Shown: one piece after another, positions 1 through 6,901 of the stretch
How the letters are laid out: each line of letters opens with the position of its first letter
How positions within the stretch are numbered: position 1 is the stretch's first letter
NCBI GenBank assembly: GCA_048859965.1
Contig: JBLIZO010000027.1
Coordinates: forward strand, 1-11,983
Source: Fluviibacter sp048859965
GTDB lineage: Bacteria; Pseudomonadota; Gammaproteobacteria; Burkholderiales; Rhodocyclaceae
Direction of reading: 5' to 3'
Length of the DNA stretch: 11,983 nt
The notes under the pieces: generated by a model
The model's input: only the letters and a program-made list of their open reading frames with translations
Told to the model about the DNA's origin: nothing
The model's database searches: none
Made by a program: the position numbers and the translations under genes

Positions 1-1044
1 AAGGCCTTCCCGGCAGAAGCGGCCGAGTTCACCCGCCGCCTGTCTGGCGCACTGCCGGCCAACTGGTCGAAGACTGCGCAAAACTTCATTGCCGCAACAC
101 AGGCTAAGGCCGAAACCGTTGCGACGCGTAAAGCCTCGCAACTGGCCATTGAAGCGCTCGCTCCGAATCTGCCAGAATTGCTCGGCGGTTCAGCCGACCT
201 GGCTGGTTCCAACCTGACCTGGTGGAAGGGTGCCAAGGGCGTCACCGCCAATGATGGCGGTAACTACCTGTTCTATGGCGTGCGCGAATTCGGTATGACG
301 GCCATCGCCAACGGCATCGCCCTGGCCGGTGGTTTTATCCCCTACACCGCCACCTTTATGGTGTTCTCGGATTACGCACGCAACGCCATCCGTATGGCCG
401 CCCTGATGAAAGTGCGTCAGATCATGGTCTATACCCACGACTCCATCGGCCTGGGCGAAGATGGTCCAACCCACCAGCCGGTGGAACACGCCGCTTCGCT
501 GCGCCTGATTCCGAATCTGGATGTCTGGCGCCCGGCCGACGCCACGGAAACAGCCGTTGCCTGGGTCACGGGCGTTGAGAATGCCAGTGGCCCAACAGCG
601 TTGCTGCTTTCGCGCCAGAATCTGCCACCGGTTGCCAACAAGACCGCCGCCGCTGATGTGGCCCGTGGTGGCTACGTCGTGTCGCCGGCTGCCAATGCCA
701 AGGCGGTGCTGATCGCCACCGGCTCCGAAGTCAAGCTGGCGCTAGACGCGCAAGCCGCTCTGGCGGAAGCCGGTATCGCCGTCAGCGTGGTATCGATGCC
801 CTCGACCACCACCTTCGACAAGCAGGACAAAGCCTGGCGTGACCAGGTGCTCCCGGCTGGTCTGCCGCGCGTGGCGATTGAAGCCGGTCACCCGGATGGC
901 TGGTACAAGTACGTGGGTCTGGACGGCGCTGTCGTCGGCCTCGCCCGCTTTGGTGAATCGGCACCTGCCGGTCTGCTATTCAAAGAATTCGGCTTCACCG
1001 TCGAAAATATCATCAACACCGTCCGCGGTGTGCTCTCGAAATAA
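1..1044 (+). CDS. tkt: Transketolase, C-terminal part (5' end outside window)
   Basis: Thiamine-diphosphate enzyme that moves two-carbon ketol units between sugar phosphates in the non-oxidative pentose phosphate pathway and the Calvin cycle. The frame is open from base 1, giving 347 codons. E. coli transketolase is about 663 residues, so roughly the N-terminal half (pyrophosphate-binding domain) is missing at the window edge. Visible family blocks are GGSADLAGSN (bases 184-213), GVREFGMTAIANG with the cofactor-activating Glu codon at 286-288, the YTHDSIGLGEDGPTHQPVEH block that binds substrate phosphate and cofactor, and LSRQNLP. The C-terminal domain follows, with the ATGSEVKLAL segment. 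The next gene, gap, starts 36 bases downstream. Identification is very secure; whether it serves mainly pentose phosphate or Calvin-cycle flux cannot be told from the sequence. Confidence 0.97.
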   Translation, partial: KAFPAEAAEFTRRLSGALPANWSKTAQNFIAATQAKAETVATRKASQLAIEALAPNLPELLGGSADLAGSNLTWWKGAKGVTANDGGNYLFYGVREFGMTAIANGIALAGGFIPYTATFMVFSDYARNAIRMAALMKVRQIMVYTHDSIGLGEDGPTHQPVEHAASLRLIPNLDVWRPADATETAVAWVTGVENASGPTALLLSRQNLPPVANKTAAADVARGGYVVSPAANAKAVLIATGSEVKLALDAQAALAEAGIAVSVVSMPSTTTFDKQDKAWRDQVLPAGLPRVAIEAGHPDGWYKYVGLDGAVVGLARFGESAPAGLLFKEFGFTVENIINTVRGVLSK

Positions 1045-1080
1045 TCTGCAGTCTCACATTTAAATACACGGAGATTTACC

Positions 1081-2109
1081 ATGGCTATTAATGTCGCTAT
1101 CAACGGTTTCGGTCGTATCGGTCGCTGCACCCTGCGTGCCATCTATGAGCTGGGTCTGCAGAATGAGTTCAACCTCGTCGCCATCAACGCATCGGGCGAT
1201 CTGAAGACCAACGCCCACCTGCTGAAGTACGACACCACGCATGGCCGTTTCCGTACCTCAGTGGAGACCGAAGGCGAGAACTGCATCATCATCGACGGCA
1301 AGAAGATTGCCTTCTACTCGACCAAAGACCCCAAGGCTATCAACTGGGCCGACCACAAAGTCGACATGGTGCTGGAATGCACTGGCGCCTACACCTCGAA
1401 GGCCAAGGCTCAAGCCCTGCTGGAGCAAGGTGCCAAGCGCGTGCTGATTTCGGCACCCGGCGGTGACGATGTGGATGCTACGGTTGTGTTCGGCGTGAAC
1501 ACCGAAGTGCTGAAAGGCGACATGACCGTTGTCTCGAATGCTTCGTGCACCACCAACTGCCTGGCACCGGTTGCCAAGATTCTGTCCGATAACGTGGGCA
1601 TTAAGTCCGGCCTGATGACCACGGTTCACGCCTACACCAACGACCAGGTCACCGTCGATGTCCGCCACAAGGACCTGCGTCGCGCCCGCGCCGCTGCCCA
1701 GAACATCATCCCGACCAAGACCGGTGCTGCTGCTGCCGTGGGCCTGGTGCTGCCGCAACTGAAGGGCAAGTTTGATGGTTTCGCCCTGCGGGTACCGACC
1801 ATCAATGTGTCGCTGGTCGACTTGACCTTCACCACCGATCGCCCCACCACCAAGGACGAAATCAACAGCCTGATGACGGCCGCGGCCAACGGCCCGATGA
1901 AGAATGTGCTGGCTGTGAATAACGACCCACTGGTATCGTCTGACTTCAACCACGACCCGCACTCGTCGACGTTTGATGCCACACAGACCCGTGTGATCCA
2001 GGCTGAAGACGGCAGCACACTGGTCAAGGTTCTGGCCTGGTACGACAACGAGTGGGGTTACAGCTGCCGCATGCTGGACACCGCCCGCGCCTGGATTAAC
2101 GCCAAATAA
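1081..2109 (+). CDS. gap: Glyceraldehyde-3-phosphate dehydrogenase, type I, probable NADP-accepting variant
   Basis: Interconverts glyceraldehyde 3-phosphate and 1,3-bisphosphoglycerate in the cytoplasm. The protein has 342 residues, normal for the family. The Rossmann motif NGFGRIGR is at residues 8-15, the active-site block SNASCTTNCLAP has the nucleophile at Cys156, and the catalytic base His183 lies in TVHAYTNDQ. The C-terminal WYDNEWGYS is intact. The start has a good Shine-Dalgarno site, GGAG at 1070-1073, 7 bases upstream. What is odd is the cofactor site. The residue after the second beta strand, normally Asp in NAD enzymes (Asp32 in Bacillus numbering), is Ala37 followed by Ser38. 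The usual Leu-Pro before the conserved His-Lys-Asp-Leu is Val194-Arg195. Both changes point to NADP acceptance; this is inference. Erythrose-4-phosphate dehydrogenase is a related alternative but fits less well, given the pgk neighbour. Confidence 0.95.
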   Translation: MAINVAINGFGRIGRCTLRAIYELGLQNEFNLVAINASGDLKTNAHLLKYDTTHGRFRTSVETEGENCIIIDGKKIAFYSTKDPKAINWADHKVDMVLECTGAYTSKAKAQALLEQGAKRVLISAPGGDDVDATVVFGVNTEVLKGDMTVVSNASCTTNCLAPVAKILSDNVGIKSGLMTTVHAYTNDQVTVDVRHKDLRRARAAAQNIIPTKTGAAAAVGLVLPQLKGKFDGFALRVPTINVSLVDLTFTTDRPTTKDEINSLMTAAANGPMKNVLAVNNDPLVSSDFNHDPHSSTFDATQTRVIQAEDGSTLVKVLAWYDNEWGYSCRMLDTARAWINAK

Positions 2110-2133
2110 TCACGGTTACCACGGAGCCTGACC

Positions 2134-3318
2134 ATGAATGTTAAGAAGCTGACTGATGTCGATGTCAACGGCAAACGCGTTTTCATCCGTGCCGACCTGA
2201 ACGTCCCACAAGACGATGCCGGCAACATCACCGAAGACACCCGTATCCGTGCATCGATCCCTTCGATCAAATATTGTCTGGATAACGGCGCCGCCGTGAT
2301 GGTGACCTCGCACCTCGGTCGCCCGACCGAAGGCGAAGTCAAAGCCGACGACACGCTGATGCCCGTTGCCGTGCGTCTGGGTCAGCTGCTTAACAAGCCC
2401 GTCCGTCTGATCCAGAACTGGGTCGATGGTGGTTTCGAGGTGAAGCCGGGCGAAGTGGTGCTGCTGGAAAACTGCCGTTGCAATAAAGGCGAGAAGAAAG
2501 ACAACGAAGAGCTGGCCCAGAAAATGGCCAAGCTCTGTGATGTCTATGTAAACGATGCCTTCGGTACGGCACACCGCGCCGAAGCCACCACCCACGGTAT
2601 CGCCCGCTTTGCACCAGTGGCCTGCGCCGGCATGCTCATGGGCGGCGAAATCGATGCCCTGGCCAAAGCCATTGAAAACCCGGCGCGTCCGCTGGTCGCC
2701 ATCGTCGGTGGCGCCAAGGTCTCTTCGAAACTCGTCATTCTCAAATCGCTGGCAGAAAAAGTCGATCAGCTGATCGTCGGTGGCGGCATCGCCAACACCT
2801 TCCTGCTGGCTACAGGCCACCGTATCGGTGAATCACTGGCCGAACCGGAACTGGTGAAAGAAGCGCAAGCCATCATGGACATGATGAAAGCCCGTGGCGC
2901 CGAAGTGCCGCTGCCGGTTGACGTGGTGGTTGCAGATGAAGTGTCGGCCCTGGCGCGCGCCAATAAGATCCCAGTGGATGAAGTAACCGCCCACGACCGC
3001 ATTCTGGATGTGGGGCCCAAAACGGCTGCCCGCCTCTCAGAGATCATCGCTCATGCCGGCACCATCATCTGGAACGGCCCGGTCGGTGTCTTCGAACACG
3101 ATCAGTTTGCTGGCGGCACCAAGATGATGTCTTCGGCCATCGCCCACTCGGACGCGTTCTCGATCGCCGGTGGTGGCGACACGCTGGCCGCTATTGCCAA
3201 GTTCAAGATCGCTGACGACGTCGGTTATATCTCGACGGGTGGTGGCGCGTTCCTGGAATTCCTGGAAGGCAAAACACTGCCCGCCATTGAAGCGCTTGAA
3301 GCCCGCGCCAACGGCTAA
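2134..3318 (+). CDS. pgk: Phosphoglycerate kinase
   Basis: Transfers phosphate between 1,3-bisphosphoglycerate and ADP, giving 3-phosphoglycerate and ATP; reversible, so it serves glycolysis, gluconeogenesis and the Calvin cycle. The 394 residues match the usual bacterial length (about 390). The N-terminal substrate-binding domain shows RADLNVP at residues 19-25 and SHLGRP at 59-64. The nucleotide-binding domain shows VGGAKVSSK, WNGPVGVFE and the GGGDT loop at residues 346-350. The start is supported by GGAG at 2123-2126, 7 bases before the ATG. It lies 24 bases after gap and 26 bases before pyk, consistent with co-transcription. No anomaly seen. Confidence 0.98.
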   Translation: MNVKKLTDVDVNGKRVFIRADLNVPQDDAGNITEDTRIRASIPSIKYCLDNGAAVMVTSHLGRPTEGEVKADDTLMPVAVRLGQLLNKPVRLIQNWVDGGFEVKPGEVVLLENCRCNKGEKKDNEELAQKMAKLCDVYVNDAFGTAHRAEATTHGIARFAPVACAGMLMGGEIDALAKAIENPARPLVAIVGGAKVSSKLVILKSLAEKVDQLIVGGGIANTFLLATGHRIGESLAEPELVKEAQAIMDMMKARGAEVPLPVDVVVADEVSALARANKIPVDEVTAHDRILDVGPKTAARLSEIIAHAGTIIWNGPVGVFEHDQFAGGTKMMSSAIAHSDAFSIAGGGDTLAAIAKFKIADDVGYISTGGGAFLEFLEGKTLPAIEALEARANG

Positions 3319-3344
3319 TTGCAAGCAAAACCCAAAGGATCCCC

Positions 3345-4790
3345 ATGCTCCGTAGCACAAAGATCGTCGCCACCCTCGGACCTTCCAGCTCATCGCCGGA
3401 GGCACTGGGCGCACTGATCGCTGCAGGCGTGGATGTGGTTCGCCTCAATTTCAGTCACGGCACCCCCGACGACCATCGCGCCCGCGCCAAACTGGTGCGG
3501 GATCTGGCGCAGCAATATCGCCGCCCGGTGGGTATTCTTGTTGATCTACAGGGCCCGAAGATCCGTGTGGGCAAGTTTGCCGATGGCAAGATCACCCTGG
3601 TCAAAGGCGCCGATTTCATTCTGGATGCCGCCTGCAAGCTCGGCAATCAGGAACGCGTGGGTCTGGACTATCCGGAGCTGCCCAATGATGTGCACGCCGG
3701 CGATGTGTTGCTGCTGGATGACGGCCGCGTGGTTCTGAACGTTACCGCCGTCAAAGGCCCGGAGATTCACACCAAGGTTCAGGTCGGTGGCCCGCTGTCG
3801 AACAACAAGGGCATTAACCGCAAGGGTGGTGGCCTTTCGGCACCCGCGCTGACCGACAAAGACAAAGCCGACATGATTACGGCGGCCGATATCAACGCCG
3901 ATTTCCTCGCCATCTCCTTCCCCCGTGAAGCGGCCGATATTCATCTATCGCGCGATTTGATGAAAAAAGCCGGCGGCAAGTCGCTGATCATCGCCAAAAT
4001 CGAAAGGACCGAGGCCATAGAGAATCTCGAAGACATTCTCGACGCCTCCGATGGCATTATGGTTGCCCGCGGCGACCTGGGCGTTGAAGTGGGTGATGCT
4101 GCCGTGCCCGCCCTGCAAAAGCGCATGATTCGCATGGCGCGCGAGATGAACAAACTCGCGATTACTGCCACACAGATGATGGAGTCGATGATCAGCTCAC
4201 CGATTCCTACGCGCGCCGAAGTTTCTGACGTTGCTAACGCGGTACTTGATGGCACGGATGCCGTCATGCTTTCGGCCGAAACCGCCAGTGGCCAGTACCC
4301 GGTCGAAACCGTCGAATCCATGGTACGTATCTGTCTGGAAGCCGAACGCTCCAACCCCGTACTGGTCGACAACGAATTCCTGAATCGCGTTTTCACGCGC
4401 GTTGACCAATCCATCGCCATGGCCGCTATCTGGACAGCACATCACCTCAAAGTGAAGGCCATCGCGGCACTCACTGAATCGGGTTCCACCGCCCTGTGGA
4501 TGAGCCGCCTGAACTGCGGTGTGCCTATTTTTGCGTTGACACCAGACACCGCAGCCCGTAATCGCATGACGCTGTTCCGCGATGTGTATCCGATGCTCAT
4601 GCCACGCAGCCAGCCCGACCGCGACATGATGCTGGCTGATGCCGAAACAGTCCTCATGGACCAAGGCGCAGTGGATCGCGGCGACCTGGTCGTCATGACG
4701 ATTGGCGAACCCATCGGCACCCCTGGCGGCACCAACACACTCAAGATTGTTCATATCGGGAACCACGCAACCCCCGATATCACCGGTTAA
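3345..4790 (+). CDS. pyk: Pyruvate kinase, PykA-like (type II)
   Basis: Makes pyruvate and ATP from phosphoenolpyruvate and ADP, the last and essentially irreversible glycolytic step. The protein has 481 residues, close to E. coli PykA (480). Motifs in order: RLNFSHG at residues 33-39, GGPLSNNKGIN typical of the PykA branch, the catalytic block IAKIERTEAIE with Lys218, MVARGDLGVE with ARGD at 241-244, TQMMESMI, and DGTDAVMLSAETA. The C-terminal regulatory domain ends GGTNTLKI. The ribosome site AAAGGA (3334-3339) is 5 bases before the ATG. Its place between pgk and fba ties the catabolic exit of glycolysis to otherwise reversible enzymes. PykA-type enzymes are often activated by AMP or sugar monophosphates, but regulation here cannot be read from sequence. 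Confidence 0.97.
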   Translation: MLRSTKIVATLGPSSSSPEALGALIAAGVDVVRLNFSHGTPDDHRARAKLVRDLAQQYRRPVGILVDLQGPKIRVGKFADGKITLVKGADFILDAACKLGNQERVGLDYPELPNDVHAGDVLLLDDGRVVLNVTAVKGPEIHTKVQVGGPLSNNKGINRKGGGLSAPALTDKDKADMITAADINADFLAISFPREAADIHLSRDLMKKAGGKSLIIAKIERTEAIENLEDILDASDGIMVARGDLGVEVGDAAVPALQKRMIRMAREMNKLAITATQMMESMISSPIPTRAEVSDVANAVLDGTDAVMLSAETASGQYPVETVESMVRICLEAERSNPVLVDNEFLNRVFTRVDQSIAMAAIWTAHHLKVKAIAALTESGSTALWMSRLNCGVPIFALTPDTAARNRMTLFRDVYPMLMPRSQPDRDMMLADAETVLMDQGAVDRGDLVVMTIGEPIGTPGGTNTLKIVHIGNHATPDITG

Positions 4791-4835
4791 TTTTTTACAC
4801 ACTTCACATCCGGCATCCTGCCTACGGAGATTGCT

Positions 4836-5900
4836 ATGTCCCTCGTCTCGCTACGCCAACTGCTCGACCACGCCGCTGAAAACAACTACGGCCTGCCTGC
4901 GTTCAACGTGAACAACATGGAACAGGTCTGGGCCATCATGGAAGCGGCCGACAAGCTGGATGCCCCGGCCATCATGCAAGCCTCGGCCGGTGCCCGCAAA
5001 TACGCTGGCGAGCCGTTCCTGCGCCACCAGATTCTGGCGGCCCTCGAAGCCTACCCGCATATTCCGGTGGTCATGCACCAGGATCACGGTCAAAGCCCGG
5101 CGGTCTGCATGGGCGCCATCCGCTCCGGCTTTTCGTCAGTGATGATGGATGGTTCGCTGAAAGAAGACGGCAAAACGGTGGCCTCGTTCGACTACAACGT
5201 GGACGTCACCCGCAAAGTGGTTGAGCTCTCGCACAGCATTGGTGTTTCGGTCGAAGGGGAACTGGGCGTGCTCGGTTCGCTGGAAACCATGCAAGGCGAC
5301 AAGGAAGACGGCCATGGTGCAGAAGGCAAAATGACCATGGAGCAACTGCTCACCGATCCGGATCAAGCTGCTGAATTCGTTAAGGCCACCCAATGTGATG
5401 CCCTGGCCATCGCTATCGGCACCAGCCATGGCGCCTACAAATTCACCAAGAAGCCCACTGGCGACATCCTCGCCATCTGGCGCATCAAGGAAATCCACGC
5501 CCGTATCCCGAATACCCACCTCGTCATGCACGGTTCCTCATCAGTGCCGCAGGAACTACTGGCCGAAATCCGCGAATTCGGCGGTGACATGAAGGAAACC
5601 TACGGTGTACCGGTCGAAGAAATCCAGGAAGCCATCAAGCACGGCGTGCGCAAGATCAACATCGACACCGATATCCGTCTGGCCATGACGGGTGCGATCC
5701 GTCGCTTCTTCGTCGAAAACCCGAGCAAGTTCGACCCACGCGAGTACCTCAAACCAGCACGTGAAGCCGCCAAGAAGGTCTGTGAAGCCCGCTTCGAAGC
5801 TTTCGGTTGCGCCGGCCAGGCCAGCAAGATCAAGCCGATCAACCTCGACAAAATGGCTGAGAAGTACGCCAAGGGCGAGCTCAACCAAGTCGTCCGTTAA
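4836..5900 (+). CDS. fba: Class II fructose-1,6-bisphosphate aldolase, Calvin-cycle subtype
   Basis: Zinc-dependent aldolase joining dihydroxyacetone phosphate and glyceraldehyde 3-phosphate into fructose 1,6-bisphosphate, and the reverse. The 354 residues and the opening MSLVSLRQLLDHAAENNYG match the Calvin-cycle subtype (CbbA-like) of class II aldolases. VMHQDHG contains zinc ligand His81, catalytic Asp83 and His84; further zinc ligands are His198 in GTSHGAYK and His232 in VMHGSSS. INIDTDIRLA is the phosphate and substrate loop near the C-terminus. GGAGA at 4826-4830 sits 5 bases upstream of the ATG. The 45-base spacer after pyk has a run of six T but no convincing hairpin, so I treat the gene as part of the same operon. 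The subtype name reflects family history; it does not prove carbon fixation, and no RuBisCO gene is present here. Confidence 0.97.
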   Translation: MSLVSLRQLLDHAAENNYGLPAFNVNNMEQVWAIMEAADKLDAPAIMQASAGARKYAGEPFLRHQILAALEAYPHIPVVMHQDHGQSPAVCMGAIRSGFSSVMMDGSLKEDGKTVASFDYNVDVTRKVVELSHSIGVSVEGELGVLGSLETMQGDKEDGHGAEGKMTMEQLLTDPDQAAEFVKATQCDALAIAIGTSHGAYKFTKKPTGDILAIWRIKEIHARIPNTHLVMHGSSSVPQELLAEIREFGGDMKETYGVPVEEIQEAIKHGVRKINIDTDIRLAMTGAIRRFFVENPSKFDPREYLKPAREAAKKVCEARFEAFGCAGQASKIKPINLDKMAEKYAKGELNQVVR

Positions 5901-5919
5901 TTCTTACCGGTAATTCTTA
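5898..5919 (+). repeat. Short direct repeat TAATTCTTA across the fba-purC junction
   Basis: TAATTCTTA occurs at 5898-5906, covering the fba stop codon, and again at 5911-5919, ending on the first base of the purC ATG. The 18-base spacer between the genes consists largely of these copies, and no Shine-Dalgarno sequence is visible. It may be a small duplication or chance. Confidence 0.4.
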
Positions 5920-6857
5920 TGTCTCAAGCTTTGTTCGAATCGACCATCACCAGCCTGCCCCTGATCGCCAAGGGCAAGGTGCGCGACATCTACGCCGTGG
6001 GCGACGATAAACTGCTCGTTGTCAGCAGCGACCGTCTGTCAGCCTTTGATGTGATCCTGCCGGATCCAATTCCGGGCAAGGGCAAAGTTCTCACGCAAAC
6101 CGCCAGCTTCTGGTTCAAGAAGCTCGCCGACATTGTCGCAACGCACAGCACCGACATCGACCCGGAAACCGTGGTTGCTGAGAACGAGCGCGCTCAAGTG
6201 CGCAACCGCGCCGTCGTGGTGAAGCGTCTGCGCCCGCTGCCCATCGAAGCCGTCGTACGTGGTTACATCATTGGTTCGGGCTGGAAGGATTATCAAGATA
6301 CCGGTGCCGTTTGCGGCATCAAACTGCCGGCTGGCCTACAGCAAGCCGACAAGCTACCGCAGCTGATCTTCACGCCAGCCACCAAAGCTGCTGTTGGGGA
6401 CCACGACGAGAACATTTCTTTTGAACAAGCCCAGGCGCATTGCGACAAAGAACTGAACAGCCTGCTGCAAGGCACTGGCACGACCGGCGCCCAACTGGTG
6501 ACTGAAGCGCGCGATGCCGCATTTGCCCTGTATCAGGCAGCGGCTGACTTTGCTGCCACCAAAGGCATCATCATTGCCGACACGAAGTTCGAGTTTGGTA
6601 TCGACGCCCAAGGCACACTGCACCTGATCGACGAAATCCTCACACCGGATTCTTCGCGCTTCTGGCCTGCCGATGCCTGGAAGCCGGGTAGCAACCCACC
6701 TTCGTATGACAAGCAATACGTGCGAGATTATTTAGAAACGCTGGACTGGAATAAAAAGGCCCCCGGCCCCACATTGCCCAAAGAGGTGATTGAACAAACG
6801 GCTGCCAAGTATCACGAGGCCTTTGAAAAGCTCACCGGACAGAAAGTCGCTGAATAA
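5919..6857 (+). CDS. purC: Phosphoribosylaminoimidazole-succinocarboxamide (SAICAR) synthase
   Basis: ATP-dependent ligase of de novo purine synthesis that joins CAIR to aspartate, forming SAICAR. The protein has 312 residues, the longer form also seen in yeast Ade1 and many betaproteobacteria (E. coli PurC is 237). Motifs: GKVRDIY near residues 19-25, the signature SDRLSAFDV, VVRGYIIGSGWKDYQ, IADTKFEFG, DEILTPDSSRFWP and the C-terminal SYDKQYVRDYL. The start agrees with the family N-terminus, but no Shine-Dalgarno site precedes it. The ATG is 18 bases after the fba stop, so translation may lean on ribosomes finishing fba. Purine synthesis behind the glycolytic genes recalls gene orders in several betaproteobacteria. 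No missing key residue noticed. Confidence 0.96.
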   Translation: MSQALFESTITSLPLIAKGKVRDIYAVGDDKLLVVSSDRLSAFDVILPDPIPGKGKVLTQTASFWFKKLADIVATHSTDIDPETVVAENERAQVRNRAVVVKRLRPLPIEAVVRGYIIGSGWKDYQDTGAVCGIKLPAGLQQADKLPQLIFTPATKAAVGDHDENISFEQAQAHCDKELNSLLQGTGTTGAQLVTEARDAAFALYQAAADFAATKGIIIADTKFEFGIDAQGTLHLIDEILTPDSSRFWPADAWKPGSNPPSYDKQYVRDYLETLDWNKKAPGPTLPKEVIEQTAAKYHEAFEKLTGQKVAE

Positions 6858-6901
6858 TTTCTCCGGAAACTCATAACAACAGCAACACAGGAAGCCCCGA
6901 C

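Noticed and set aside
1258..1962. Long antisense open frame (234 codons) over gap
   Set aside because: It mirrors the codon pattern of the strongly supported gap gene, has no recognisable domain, and such frames are common opposite GC-rich coding sequence.
2116..2820. Antisense open frame (234 codons) over pgk
   Set aside because: Composition is typical of a shadow frame (many His, Gly, Gln, Asp); no motif, and it lies entirely opposite a conserved enzyme.
4770..4797. Possible terminator after pyk (run of six T)
   Set aside because: Only a 4-base AACC/GGTT pairing can be drawn before the T run; too weak for an intrinsic terminator.
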